Positions 1 through 8,482 are shown, counted from the stretch's first letter. The stretch: 64,000 bases of DNA from Thiohalophilus sp046483665 (GCF_046483665.1 NZ_JAWOCR010000046.1:16884-80883), one strand, 5' to 3'. Notes: generated by a model not told the origin, from the sequence alone. Made by a program: numbers and translations.

Positions 1-377
1 CGGGCACGGTCATGCTCAAGGCCCATCGGGCGATTGAGTCTCTGACCCTGGATCGTGAAGTAGCTCATCTGAAAGACGAGCTGATGCCCAAATACGCCTC
101 GTTAATTTACAACGGCTACTGGTGGTCCCCGGAGCGTGAAATGCTGCAGAGTATGATCGACGCCTCCCAGGAACACGTCAACGGTGAGGTGCGGGTGAAA
201 CTCTACAAGGGCAATGTGATCGTCACCGGGCGCCAGTCCGACAGTGACTCACTGTTCGATGAGAAAATCGCGACTTTCGAAGAGGACGCCGGCGCTTACG
301 ATCAGAAGGATGCCGAGGGCTTTATCAAGCTCAATGCCCTGCGCCTGCGTATCGCCGCCAAACGCCGTTCCGGCTGA
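1..377 (+). CDS. argG: Argininosuccinate synthase, C-terminal part (left-edge partial)
   Basis: The reading frame enters from the left edge (first full codon at base 3) and ends at TGA 375-377. The visible ~124 residues match the end of argininosuccinate synthase, which condenses citrulline and aspartate with ATP in arginine biosynthesis in the cytoplasm. They include the family stretch YNGYWWSPERE and a GNVIVTGRQS strand, and end in a basic tail. The N-terminal ATP-binding domain lies outside the window. A GC-rich hairpin follows 18 bases after the stop. The identification is from recognised family sequence; nothing looks broken in the visible part. Confidence 0.9.
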   Translation, partial: GTVMLKAHRAIESLTLDREVAHLKDELMPKYASLIYNGYWWSPEREMLQSMIDASQEHVNGEVRVKLYKGNVIVTGRQSDSDSLFDEKIATFEEDAGAYDQKDAEGFIKLNALRLRIAAKRRSG

Positions 378-395
378 CTGTCACCTCGTTCCTCT

Positions 396-420
396 CCCCG
401 CCCGCATCCGTCGGGCGGGG
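396..420 (+). terminator. GC-rich hairpin after argG
   Basis: A perfect 9-bp inverted repeat (CCCCGCCCG at 396-404, CGGGCGGGG at 412-420) encloses a 7-nt loop just after argG. No T-run follows, so it is either a weak intrinsic terminator or a 3'-end stabilising hairpin. Confidence 0.5.
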
Positions 421-492
421 AACCTCCATAAAATTCAATTGCCTGGAATAGCTTTTATCCTTATTACGTCTATTAACACAGGCACCGCAGGG

Positions 493-519
493 TAAAGTTT
501 CGTCACTGCCGACCGATAA
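493..519 (+). promoter_or_regulatory. Candidate sigma-28 (FliA) promoter for the GGDEF-EAL gene
   Basis: TAAAGTTT (493-500) is a perfect match to the sigma-28 -35 element. It is followed by exactly 11 bases and then ACCGATAA (512-519), a 7/8 match to the GCCGATAA -10 element. The predicted start near 527 leaves a ~67-nt leader containing a 7-bp hairpin (534-551, GAAATCC/GGATTTC). The motif and spacing are seen directly; use by FliA is inference. Confidence 0.7.
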
Positions 520-593
520 CCTGCTGCATAGCTGAAATCCGGGAGGATTTCATTCGCTCCACACCAGGGATTGGGAACTGTAAGAAGGAATGT

Positions 594-2960
594 ATGGTTT
601 TGGTCCCCGGGTCGGCGATACCCGATACCCTGTCGAACAGCTGGAGAACAGCGCTCGATTTCCTGAATGAACCGATCTGCCTGCTGGATCTGGAGGATCG
701 TGTGGTGCAGGCCAACAAAACGTTCTTTGTCCGCCTCGGGCGCCAGCCCGACGAAGTGATCGGTCAGCCGATTGCCCGTCTTTTTCATCCTGAAGGGGAA
801 GAAGAACCCTGTCCGATTTGCCGGGCGCGTCTGGCACAGAAAGACACGGTGGTTATCCTGGAGGCGGATGATCCGCGCAATCATGCGGACCATTCGATCC
901 GGGTGCGCATTGGGGTAGTTCGCGATGAACAGGGCAATCCAAGCGGGATTATTCAGCACATCCAGGATCTGAGCCTGATCCGTGCGGCAGAAAACAAGTA
1001 TCTTGATACACAAAAGCAGTTTCGTGATCTGTTCGATGCCTCTCCCGATCCCCAGATTATTGTCAATGGCGACGGCATTATTGAACAGGCCAACGCCCGG
1101 TGTTTCGATGTTCTCGGTTACAAAAATAGTGAGCTGATTGGCGAGTCTGTGGAAATTCTGTTACCGGAAGAATTACGCGATCGGCATGTTGGTCTGCGAC
1201 AGATGTTTTTAGACACCCCACGTCCCAGACCTATGGGTAGAGGTGAACTGGCCTGCCGACACAAGGACGGCAGGAGACTGCCAGTGGAAATCAATCTGAC
1301 GCCGATTAGTGTGAACAATAAAGTTTCTGTCTGTGCCGTGATTCGGGATGTCAGCGAGCGCAAACAGGCTGAACGTGAACTGCACCGGCTGGCCAGTTTT
1401 CCGGAATTGAGCCCGATGCCGATTATGGAAGTCACCCTGGCGGGCGAAATCACCTATGCCAATTCGGCTGCCTACCACAGTTTTGCCCGCCTGGATGTAC
1501 TGGGTGTCGAGCATCCTGCCCTGTTCAATCTGAAAGAGATGATAGAGAAAGTCAGGCAAAGCGACCGGTCTGTATTACGCAGTATCGAAGTTGGGGCCAT
1601 GGTTTATGAACAGCAGTTTTCGTATGTTCAGGATAACCAGGTAGTGCGGATCTATTCCTGGGATATTACCGAAATCCGCGATATGGCAGATGAGATGGAA
1701 TATTTTGCCACCCATGATGGTCTTACCGGGCTGGTTAACCGCAATGAATTTGATCGCCGGATTAACCAGTTTATCGATCAGAGTCTGCGGGAAAACAGGG
1801 AACATGCGCTGTGTTACATCGACCTGGATCAGTTCAAAATTATCAATGATAAATGTGGTCACAGTGCCGGTGACGAACTGTTGCGCCAGCTGGGCAGGTT
1901 ACTACGGGATGAAATCCGCGACACGGATACCCTGGCCCGGCTGGGTGGCGATGAATTTGGCCTATTGCTGACTGGCTGTGGCGTGGACAAGGCCAGGGAA
2001 ATTGCCGAACATATTCGAAAAGCGATCGCCGAATATCGTTTCGTCTGGGAAAACCACGTATTTACTGTCGGCGCGAGTATCGGTCTGGTTCCTATTACGC
2101 GCCATAGCGGCGGGGTCAAGGATTTGATGAGTGCCGCAGATAGCGCATGTTATGTCGCCAAGGATACGGGCCGGGACCGAATACATATTTACCAGCAAGA
2201 CGATTATGAAACGGGTCAGCATATCAAGAATATCGAATGGGCCCATCGCCTGCAGCAGGCCCTGAGTGAAAACCTTTTTTGTCTGTACAAGCAGAGTATT
2301 CGTTCTACACAGGATCAGAGTGATGAGCGCTATGAATTGCTGGTCAGAATGGTGAATGAAGATGGCGCTCACTGTTCCCCGGGTGCCTTTATTCCGGCGG
2401 CAGAGCGCTTTAATCTGATTAAAAACGTCGACAAGTGGGTTGTTAATGAGGCTTTTCGCCTTATCAGTACCGGCTGTCTGAATACTCATGAGGTTTCAAT
2501 CAACCTCTCCGGAGATACGCTGGGCGATATTGACATGATCTATTATGTCGTCCAAAAGCTCGAAGAATACGCTATTGATCCTCGTGGTCTGATTTTCGAG
2601 ATTACCGAAACCGCGATGATCACCAATCTGGCCAATGCACAAAAATTTATGTCCATGATGCATGATGTGGGTTGTCGCTTCGCGATGGATGATTTTGGCA
2701 GTGGCGTCAGTTCATTTGCCTATTTGCAAAATCTGCATGTAGATTACCTGAAGATTGATGGTGATCTGATCCGCAACAGTGTGGTCAACAAGATCAATGC
2801 CTCAATGGTCAAGGCGATTAACGATATTGGCCATGCGATGGGCATCAAGACTGTGGCCGAATTTGTTGAGGATGAAGTGATTTACGAGAAAATGGTCGAA
2901 ATCGGCATTGATTATGTGCAGGGCTATTATATCGATCATCCGGAGATGGTAGAAAAGTAG
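594..2960 (+). CDS. PAS-PAS-PAS-GGDEF-EAL sensor, c-di-GMP cyclase/phosphodiesterase
   Basis: The 788-residue protein has no obvious membrane segment. A PAS domain (about 14-125) contains a CPIC pair, a second PAS spans about 140-260, and a degenerate PAS-like region spans about 265-365. GGDEF (about 370-525) and EAL (about 540-785) domains follow. The cyclase signature GGDEF is intact at 451-455, with an inhibitory RxxD site (RDTD, 442-445) at the canonical spacing. The EAL signature reads ELL (581-583), but the catalytic-type residues EITET, DDFGSG (699-704), the following lysine and DYVQGY are present, so phosphodiesterase activity is plausible. The start follows AAGAAGGAA by 3 nt. The gene stands alone behind a sigma-28-type promoter, suggesting a link to motility. 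The sensed signal is unknown. Confidence 0.92.
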   Translation: MVLVPGSAIPDTLSNSWRTALDFLNEPICLLDLEDRVVQANKTFFVRLGRQPDEVIGQPIARLFHPEGEEEPCPICRARLAQKDTVVILEADDPRNHADHSIRVRIGVVRDEQGNPSGIIQHIQDLSLIRAAENKYLDTQKQFRDLFDASPDPQIIVNGDGIIEQANARCFDVLGYKNSELIGESVEILLPEELRDRHVGLRQMFLDTPRPRPMGRGELACRHKDGRRLPVEINLTPISVNNKVSVCAVIRDVSERKQAERELHRLASFPELSPMPIMEVTLAGEITYANSAAYHSFARLDVLGVEHPALFNLKEMIEKVRQSDRSVLRSIEVGAMVYEQQFSYVQDNQVVRIYSWDITEIRDMADEMEYFATHDGLTGLVNRNEFDRRINQFIDQSLRENREHALCYIDLDQFKIINDKCGHSAGDELLRQLGRLLRDEIRDTDTLARLGGDEFGLLLTGCGVDKAREIAEHIRKAIAEYRFVWENHVFTVGASIGLVPITRHSGGVKDLMSAADSACYVAKDTGRDRIHIYQQDDYETGQHIKNIEWAHRLQQALSENLFCLYKQSIRSTQDQSDERYELLVRMVNEDGAHCSPGAFIPAAERFNLIKNVDKWVVNEAFRLISTGCLNTHEVSINLSGDTLGDIDMIYYVVQKLEEYAIDPRGLIFEITETAMITNLANAQKFMSMMHDVGCRFAMDDFGSGVSSFAYLQNLHVDYLKIDGDLIRNSVVNKINASMVKAINDIGHAMGIKTVAEFVEDEVIYEKMVEIGIDYVQGYYIDHPEMVEK

Positions 2961-3036
2961 GCTCTGAACGGGCGGTCAGAATGTCAGGCCGGCAACTTTT
3001 TGCTGTACTTGGGTCGTGAACGCTTATTTGTTCAGC

Positions 3037-3807
3037 TCAGAACGTCTTTTTAGCAGACAGTATTGATGCGACCCGCTGTAATTCCTCTTCGGTATTAACG
3101 CCCGGTCCGGGTACCTGATCGGCTGTGACAACTTTGATCCGGTGGCCGTGGTACAGCACCCTCAGTTGTTCCAGCGATTCTATCCGTTCCAGTGCACAGC
3201 TGCCCCACGCGATATATTGTTTGACGAATCCCGCGCGATACGCGTACAGACCAATGTGCCGGTGAAAGTGGCTGAAGTCATCCAGTGTTGGTGATGATTC
3301 ACGATACGCCTCACGATCCCAGGGAATTGGCGCGCGGCTGAAATAAAGCGCATTGTCCTCATGGTCGCGAACAAGTTTGATCACATTCCAGTCGAACAGT
3401 TCCTCGATACTTTCTGCCGGTGTACTGAGCGTGGCCATTTCCGCCTTGCAGCCCCGCACCAGTGCATGGCCCACCTGATTCAGGCAGGCCCCGGGCATCA
3501 GCGGCTCGTCTCCCTGCATATTGACGATGATGGTTTCATCATCAAGGTCGAATTTTTCGATCACTTCATGAATGCGTTCGGTGCCGGAATTATGGCTGTC
3601 CGATGTCAGGCAGCGATCCACAGGAAAGTCCGCTGTCGCCTCCAGAATGCGTTCGTCGTCGGTAGCCACGATGATGCGCTCGGCATCGCTTTGCAGGGCA
3701 TTATCGATGACGTGCGCAATCATCGGCCTGCCGGCGATCTGGCGTAGCGGTTTGCCGGGCAGACGACTGGAGGCGTAGCGGGCAGGAATGACGATATGAA
3801 AGCTCAT
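3037..3807 (-). CDS. kdsB: 3-deoxy-manno-octulosonate cytidylyltransferase (CMP-Kdo synthetase)
   Basis: This 256-residue protein has the usual KdsB length. It carries the N-terminal CTP-binding signature VIPARYASSRLPGKPL (residues 6-21) and the NMQGDEPL motif. The C-terminal HRHIGLYAYRAGF and LEQLRVLYHGH stretches are also typical of the family. KdsB couples CTP to Kdo (or a close 3-deoxy-ulosonic acid) to give the CMP-sugar used in lipid A core assembly. It is the last gene of the minus-strand operon, and its ATG overlaps the stop of the upstream glycosyltransferase by 4 nt (ATGA). The sugar activated may not be standard Kdo, given the operon partners. Confidence 0.93.
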   Translation of the reverse strand: MSFHIVIPARYASSRLPGKPLRQIAGRPMIAHVIDNALQSDAERIIVATDDERILEATADFPVDRCLTSDSHNSGTERIHEVIEKFDLDDETIIVNMQGDEPLMPGACLNQVGHALVRGCKAEMATLSTPAESIEELFDWNVIKLVRDHEDNALYFSRAPIPWDREAYRESSPTLDDFSHFHRHIGLYAYRAGFVKQYIAWGSCALERIESLEQLRVLYHGHRIKVVTADQVPGPGVNTEEELQRVASILSAKKTF

Positions 3808-4892
3808 GCGTTGTTATCTTTGCCTGAAATACTGTTTTTTTGAGACTGGATTAACAAGTCAAGTATCGATTCTACTTCCTCGACCGTGATCCGGTCCATG
3901 GTGCCGGGATCGCGCACCCGGATACCCCAGGGTAATTCCGACACCGGTTGGTGGAACTTGTCCTGCACGGCATCAGGATAATGGTTGACAGTCCATCGCC
4001 GGCTTAAATAGGGACCGGTCCGGTCCGGGTTGGCGCAGGCATACAGCCCGATAACCGGGGTGTCGACTGTGGTGGCCATGTGGGCCGGTCCCGAATCCGG
4101 CGAGATCAGGGCCATGGCATTGTCCAGTATCGCGAGTAACTGTTTTAACGAAGTCTTGCCGACCAGGTTGATGATATTGATATTGCCGACCCGCTCTTCG
4201 ATAGCCGCGGCCAGTTGTTGTTCGGCGGCACTGTTGCCGCCGGTCAGATAAACCGGCAAGTCATGTTGTTGGAAAGCATATCTGGCCAGCTGTGCATAAC
4301 CGGCTACATGCCAGTTTCGATAGGCACTGCTGGCACTTGGGCTGATCACCAGATAAGGCCGGGTCGGGTCGGCGAGTTGCTCGGCTTTGTGGCGATCGGC
4401 GTCCGGGATGGGAATATCCCAGCGCAGCTGTTGTTCCTCGATGCCCAGGGCCTGAGAAAAACCGAACAGGCCGTCCATGACATGCTGCTGCGCTCCGGCC
4501 GCGATCCGCTGATTGGTAAATAGCCATTGCAGGTCCCGGGCCCGGGCCCGGTCGAAACCCAGCCGAATCGGGGCGTTGACCAGACGGCTCAGCAGGCTGG
4601 CACGCAGGGCGATTTGCATGTGCAGCAGGGCGTCGAAGCGGCGGCCTTTCAGTTGTCGGTGCACGTCCCGATAGGCTGCCAGCCCGCGAGCCTTGTCGAA
4701 AACGATAAACTCGATATCGGGAATCCCCTGCAAGAGGGCATACTCGGTCTTGCCGATGATCCAGGTCAGCCGGGTTTGCGGCCAGGCCTGCTGAATGGTG
4801 CGCACTACCGGCAGGGTATGGCAGATATCACCAATAGCGGAAAGCCGTAAAATGCACAGGCTCTCCGGGGGTGTGGTAAAGGGCAGAGGCAT
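3804..4892 (-). CDS. Glycosyltransferase family 9 (heptosyltransferase-like)
   Basis: This 362-residue GT9 protein resembles the WaaC/WaaF/OpsX heptosyltransferases of LPS core synthesis. The N-terminal Rossmann half begins ILRLSAIGDICHTLPV, the typical acceptor-domain start. The C-terminal half has the donor-site stretch SPDSGPAHMATTVDTPVIGLY, given here in part: SPDSGPAHMA. The enzyme should act at the cytoplasmic face of the inner membrane on a Kdo-lipid A type acceptor. It lies 17 nt after the phosphatase gene and overlaps kdsB by 4 nt, so it is co-expressed with sugar-acid activation. The exact donor and acceptor cannot be assigned from sequence. Confidence 0.85.
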   Translation of the reverse strand: MPLPFTTPPESLCILRLSAIGDICHTLPVVRTIQQAWPQTRLTWIIGKTEYALLQGIPDIEFIVFDKARGLAAYRDVHRQLKGRRFDALLHMQIALRASLLSRLVNAPIRLGFDRARARDLQWLFTNQRIAAGAQQHVMDGLFGFSQALGIEEQQLRWDIPIPDADRHKAEQLADPTRPYLVISPSASSAYRNWHVAGYAQLARYAFQQHDLPVYLTGGNSAAEQQLAAAIEERVGNINIINLVGKTSLKQLLAILDNAMALISPDSGPAHMATTVDTPVIGLYACANPDRTGPYLSRRWTVNHYPDAVQDKFHQPVSELPWGIRVRDPGTMDRITVEEVESILDLLIQSQKNSISGKDNNA

Positions 4893-4909
4893 ACCGTTAT
4901 TTTTGTAGT

Positions 4910-5392
4910 TTAAAAATGATAGCCCAGGTGCTCGTCGATAAATTCACGAATGCAGCCATAGCCGCCATTTTTTTCCAGCACCACATCGACGATCTGTTTG
5001 ATTGAACCGACCGCATCGGCGGGGCAGGCGCTGAAGCCGACAGCATGGATAATGTCACGATCGTTGATATCGTCGCCGATATAGGCCACCTGGCCGAGGT
5101 CGATTTCCAGCTCGGCGCAGAACTGCTGCAGAATCTCCAGTTTCGGTTCAGTACCGACATAAAACTTTTCAATTCCCAGTGTTTTGCAGCGCCCGGCGAT
5201 GATCGTGCTTTTGAAGCCGGAGCTCAATACCGCCACCGGCACACCCTCGCGCTGCAGGTGAATAATGCCGCGCCCGTCTTTGGTGTCGAAGCGTTTGACC
5301 TCTTCACCCCCCTCGGTGTAGTACATGCCACCGTCTGTCATGACCCCGTCAATGTCCAGAGCCAGCAACCTGATATCCGAGCGAATCGTCAC
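4910..5392 (-). CDS. kdsC: KdsC-family HAD phosphatase (3-deoxy-ulosonate-phosphate phosphatase)
   Basis: This is a small HAD-superfamily (type C0) phosphatase. It has LALDIDGVMTDGG with the catalytic DxD near the N-terminus, VLSSGFKS as motif II, and YIGDDINDRD as the metal-binding motif. Members remove phosphate from Kdo-8-phosphate or from related nonulosonate/heptulosonate phosphates. I place the start at GTG 5392, 4 nt after the stop of the upstream aldolase-type synthase, giving 160 residues. An upstream TTG at 5428 would give 172 residues, but it would overlap the upstream gene by 32 nt and add an unconserved extension. No strong Shine-Dalgarno sequence decides the start. The exact substrate is uncertain because of the unusual synthase next to it. 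Confidence 0.85.
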   Translation of the reverse strand: MTIRSDIRLLALDIDGVMTDGGMYYTEGGEEVKRFDTKDGRGIIHLQREGVPVAVLSSGFKSTIIAGRCKTLGIEKFYVGTEPKLEILQQFCAELEIDLGQVAYIGDDINDRDIIHAVGFSACPADAVGSIKQIVDVVLEKNGGYGCIREFIDEHLGYHF

Positions 5393-5396
5393 AGGC

Positions 5397-6395
5397 TCAG
5401 ACAATATGATAGCCGACGGCGTCGGCAATGGGACGCAGGGTACCGATCAGTTGCCGGAAGGCGTCGTGATCCAGCTGTTGCGAGGCATCGGATTTGGCGA
5501 CGGACGGATCCGGGTGCACCTCGATCAGTAGCCCGTCGACCCCCATGGCCGTCGCGGCGCGGGCGAGATCCGGTACCCCGTAGCGATAACCCATGGCGTG
5601 ACTGGGATCGACGATGACCGGAAGATTAGTGTATTCCTTCAGATAGGCAACGCCGCACAGATCCAGGGTGAAACGGGTCTTGGTTTCAAAGGTCCGAATA
5701 CCGCGTTCACAGAGAATGACGTTGTCGTTGCCGCCGGAAAGGACAAACTCGGCGGCCTGAACGAATTCCTGCAGCGTGGAGCCAAAGCCGCGCTTGATCA
5801 GGATCGGCTTGTTGCTGCGGCCACAGGTGCGCAGGATGCCCTGGTCATACATGGCCTTGGCGCCGATTTGAACAATATCGGTGGTTTCGATCACTTCGTC
5901 GACATGAGTGGAGTCACGGACTTCGGTAATGATGTTCAGACCGTATTCACTACGCATCTTGTCCAGCAGGCGCAGTCCTTCATCACCCAGGCCCTGGAAA
6001 CTGTAGGGCGAGGTGCGCGGCTTGTAGCAGCCGGCGCGCAGGGTAGAGATGCCCAGTTCCTTCATCAGTTTGGCCGAAGAGGTGATTTGCTCTTCCGATT
6101 CCACCGAGCAGGGACCGCCGATGATCATGGTGTTGCGGCTGTTGCCGCCAATGCTGATGTCGCCAATATCGATACGGCGTTTTTCCGGCAGGTATTGCGC
6201 GCTGGATAACTGCATATCGTTGGGGAAGGCAAAGCTTTCCACGACCATACCTTGATATTCTTTCGGCACTTCCTGCAGGGCCGAGGGAGTGACCATCACA
6301 TGATAGTCGGGTTTTTTGATATGAAACGCGTCCAGCTCCCAGCCGATCTTGTCGAGGGTTTTCTGGTCGGTATCTTTGTCGAAATGGATAATCAT
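5397..6395 (-). CDS. DAHP-synthase type I-beta family protein (3-deoxy-ulosonate-phosphate synthase)
   Basis: This 332-residue protein has an N-terminal ferredoxin-like domain (about 1-85) followed by a PEP-aldolase TIM barrel. Seen features are GPCSVES (94-100, metal-ligand Cys96), KPRTSP (125-130), LCERGIRTFE, VDPSHAMG and EVHPDPSVAKSDA. In the DAHP/KDO8P synthase superfamily, KPRTS marks enzymes condensing PEP with erythrose 4-phosphate, while KDO8P synthases carry KANRS-type motifs. By motif it should therefore make DAHP. Its context (epimerase-CBS upstream with a 4-nt overlap, KdsC and KdsB downstream) instead suggests a role in envelope sugar-acid synthesis. The family call is firm; the substrate is inference. 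Confidence 0.88.
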   Translation of the reverse strand: MIIHFDKDTDQKTLDKIGWELDAFHIKKPDYHVMVTPSALQEVPKEYQGMVVESFAFPNDMQLSSAQYLPEKRRIDIGDISIGGNSRNTMIIGGPCSVESEEQITSSAKLMKELGISTLRAGCYKPRTSPYSFQGLGDEGLRLLDKMRSEYGLNIITEVRDSTHVDEVIETTDIVQIGAKAMYDQGILRTCGRSNKPILIKRGFGSTLQEFVQAAEFVLSGGNDNVILCERGIRTFETKTRFTLDLCGVAYLKEYTNLPVIVDPSHAMGYRYGVPDLARAATAMGVDGLLIEVHPDPSVAKSDASQQLDHDAFRQLIGTLRPIADAVGYHIV

Positions 6396-7399
6396 ACTTC
6401 ACCTTTGACGAGATTAAAGAAGGTGACCGAACCGGTAACCTCATGCTTGCTGTTGACAACGGGTAAATAATTGACAGGAAAACTCTGTTCCTGGATGTAG
6501 CTGATAAGTTCCTGCACGGTAAAATCATCGCGTGCCACCGCCGGTGACGGGTTGATCATGTCGGCGACTTCCAGCGCATTGAGATTATCGACGTGTTTGA
6601 GCATGCCTTTGCGTACGTCCGCGTTGGTGATCATGCCCTGGAGCGCGCCCTGTTTATCGACCAGCAGGGTGAAACCCAGTTTGTGGTCCTCAATGGACTG
6701 CAGAATGTTACGCACGCTCAGTTCATGCGGACGGAGGATGGGGGTCTCATCCAGCTGGCGCATGAAATCGCCTACCAGGTAGTGCGAGCCGACATCGTGA
6801 GTTTTCAGGTTCAGCATGGCCGCGCCAATAGAGTCGCTGTTCATCAGGTAGGAACCGGAAACAGCTGCGTAGACACCCATGTTGCGCAGAATAAAAGAGA
6901 CTTCGTGATTGACGCCGCCATCGACGTGAATCCGGGTTTTCGGGAAACGCTGGCGAAACTGGCGAATCTTGCGGAAATTGTGTTTGTCGAAAGTCCCCCC
7001 ACTCTGACCGGGTGTGGTGGCCATGATCAGGATAAAATCGAGCTGTTGCGCATAGGGCGCAAAGACATCGATGTCGGTATTCGAGCTGATCGCCAGCCCT
7101 ACCCGGGCGTTGATGTTGGCCGGAATGTTCAGCTCTTGCTGTAAGGGCTCATACTGAAAACAGACCGCATCCACCGGTTGGGCTGCGATCAGGTCGTAAT
7201 AACGAGTCGGATCCGACGTGATGATGTGCAGATCGATGGGGGTAGTGCTGAGCTTGCGGATCTCTGCGATATCGTCGAACACGCCCGGATCGTCGTTGCA
7301 GTCGATATGAAAGAAATCCGTGCCGTGCGCATCCAGCTCGGCGACAATGTCCTTCAGTTCCTTGCGCTTGTTGGAATAGATCGAGGCGGAAATTTTCAT
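6392..7399 (-). CDS. Ribulose-phosphate 3-epimerase-like barrel fused to a CBS-domain pair
   Basis: The 335-residue protein begins with an RPE-like (beta/alpha)8 barrel (about 1-205). The metal and catalytic positions are preserved: HID (His31, Asp33), His58 in IDLHII, the MATTPGQSGGTF phosphate loop region, and Asp160 in HVDGGVN. A CBS pair follows (about 220-335). RPE enzymes interconvert ribulose and xylulose 5-phosphates and normally end near 225 residues. The appended CBS pair recalls the Kdo-pathway arabinose-5-phosphate isomerase KdsD (SIS plus CBS), but no SIS domain is present. It is the first gene of the operon and overlaps the DAHP-synthase gene by 4 nt. No clear Shine-Dalgarno precedes its ATG. 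Function inferred: sugar-phosphate supply for the operon product, possibly nucleotide-regulated. Confidence 0.85.
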   Translation of the reverse strand: MKISASIYSNKRKELKDIVAELDAHGTDFFHIDCNDDPGVFDDIAEIRKLSTTPIDLHIITSDPTRYYDLIAAQPVDAVCFQYEPLQQELNIPANINARVGLAISSNTDIDVFAPYAQQLDFILIMATTPGQSGGTFDKHNFRKIRQFRQRFPKTRIHVDGGVNHEVSFILRNMGVYAAVSGSYLMNSDSIGAAMLNLKTHDVGSHYLVGDFMRQLDETPILRPHELSVRNILQSIEDHKLGFTLLVDKQGALQGMITNADVRKGMLKHVDNLNALEVADMINPSPAVARDDFTVQELISYIQEQSFPVNYLPVVNSKHEVTGSVTFFNLVKGEV

Positions 7400-7567
7400 A
7401 GTAAACGTCGTTCAACTGTCAGCCTGCAGGCGACGTGGTGGTGGATGCGATGTCCGAAACGGAGTCTGTTGCCGGATAACGGCCCTGTCCCGCTTTTCGG
7501 GGGCCGATGCAGTGTATTACAGCCGGCCTGACAGGTACAGCCGCGCCGACCGCGATGACACCGGCAT

Positions 7568-7577
7568 ATTATACCAC
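7568..7577 (-). promoter_or_regulatory. Extended -10 promoter for the sugar-acid operon
   Basis: On the minus strand a perfect TATAAT (7573-7568) is preceded by TG one base upstream (TGGTATAAT), an extended -10 element. No good -35 lies at 16-18 bp. It sits ~170 bp before the first gene of the operon. Confidence 0.5.
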
Positions 7578-7623
7578 TAATGTCAGTAAGTTATAGTATC
7601 CAAAGCGTGACCGGGGTCCGCCA

Positions 7624-7654
7624 GTAAGAAAAGCCGGCCCAAATAGCGGCCGGC
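7624..7654 (-). terminator. Intrinsic terminator of the buf operon
   Basis: On the minus strand GCCGGCC (7654-7648), an 8-nt loop, GGCCGGC (7639-7633) and then TTTTCTT form a standard intrinsic terminator 34 bp after the last buf gene. Confidence 0.8.
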
Positions 7655-7687
7655 TGCACACCCCGGGAGGAGCCGGGAAAATCACGC

Positions 7688-8482
7688 TCAGATGTCCGGC
7701 GTAGTGCCGGCCAACCGCGTACCGGGTATGACACCGCGCTGGTGCAGATCGTTCAGAATTTGCCGTCCGCCCTCGATGACAACGTCAGGCTCGGGGTGAT
7801 TGAGTTCCGCGGCAATCTGCGCCAGCATCGCTTCGCCACTGCTAAGCTCGCTATTGTTTATCAGCTGCAAGAGCCGGGCGGTGACCGGGTTTAGCTCCAT
7901 AAAGGTGATCTCATCCTGCTCATTGCGATAGACCAGCAACCAGGTCGGCTGTTCGCCGGGCTGTTCGGGACGAAAATCGGGGCCAATGAGCTGGACGGGA
8001 TAGTCATAGCTGAGCGGCCAGGCCAGGGGGGAGAGCACGGGCCGATCCTTGAGCAGATCGCCTTCGATCTCGATTCTGGACCAGTCCGGTTCTTGCTCAG
8101 ACAGGCTCAATGCCAGCTCGACCCACTCGTAATGGGCCAGTTCGAACAAGAACGGCAGGTCGTCGGCCTCGGCGGTCCGTTCATGTTCCAGGTAGTGAAG
8201 AAACTCCCGGGGCATTTCCGGAAACAACGGGGTGGTGGCCCTGTGGCGGGCAAAATAGTCACGAATCAGCCGATGCCATTTTTCATCAGTCAGAAGCTGG
8301 CGCAGGACAGGGAAGCTGTCGGCCATGAAGCCTTCAACATTGTTGTAAAACAGCTCCCGGTAAATGGCCATGCGCCGATCCTCGACATCCACCGGGGCCG
8401 GGCTGGCCTGCGGATCGCGGATGTGCGCGGCAAAGCGATATTGCTGCTCCTGAAAATCCATTTTCTCAGTTCGCTTGTTCAT
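7688..8482 (-). CDS. bufC: DUF2063 / HvfC-BufC family RiPP maturation partner
   Basis: This 264-residue protein has an N-terminal DUF2063-type domain: QQYRFAAHIRD, then RMAIYRELFYNNVEGF and SFPVLRQLL. A C-terminal region contains LNPVTARLLQLI. In DUF692-DUF2063 operons this protein is the partner or recognition protein of the multinuclear iron oxygenase that modifies Cys-containing precursors. The gene is last of three and its ATG overlaps the end of the DUF692 gene by 17 nt. A later ATG at 8461 would remove the overlap and add 7 residues less. The family call is from characteristic sequence and context; the biochemical role is from described relatives. Confidence 0.88.
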   Translation of the reverse strand: MNKRTEKMDFQEQQYRFAAHIRDPQASPAPVDVEDRRMAIYRELFYNNVEGFMADSFPVLRQLLTDEKWHRLIRDYFARHRATTPLFPEMPREFLHYLEHERTAEADDLPFLFELAHYEWVELALSLSEQEPDWSRIEIEGDLLKDRPVLSPLAWPLSYDYPVQLIGPDFRPEQPGEQPTWLLVYRNEQDEITFMELNPVTARLLQLINNSELSSGEAMLAQIAAELNHPEPDVVIEGGRQILNDLHQRGVIPGTRLAGTTPDI

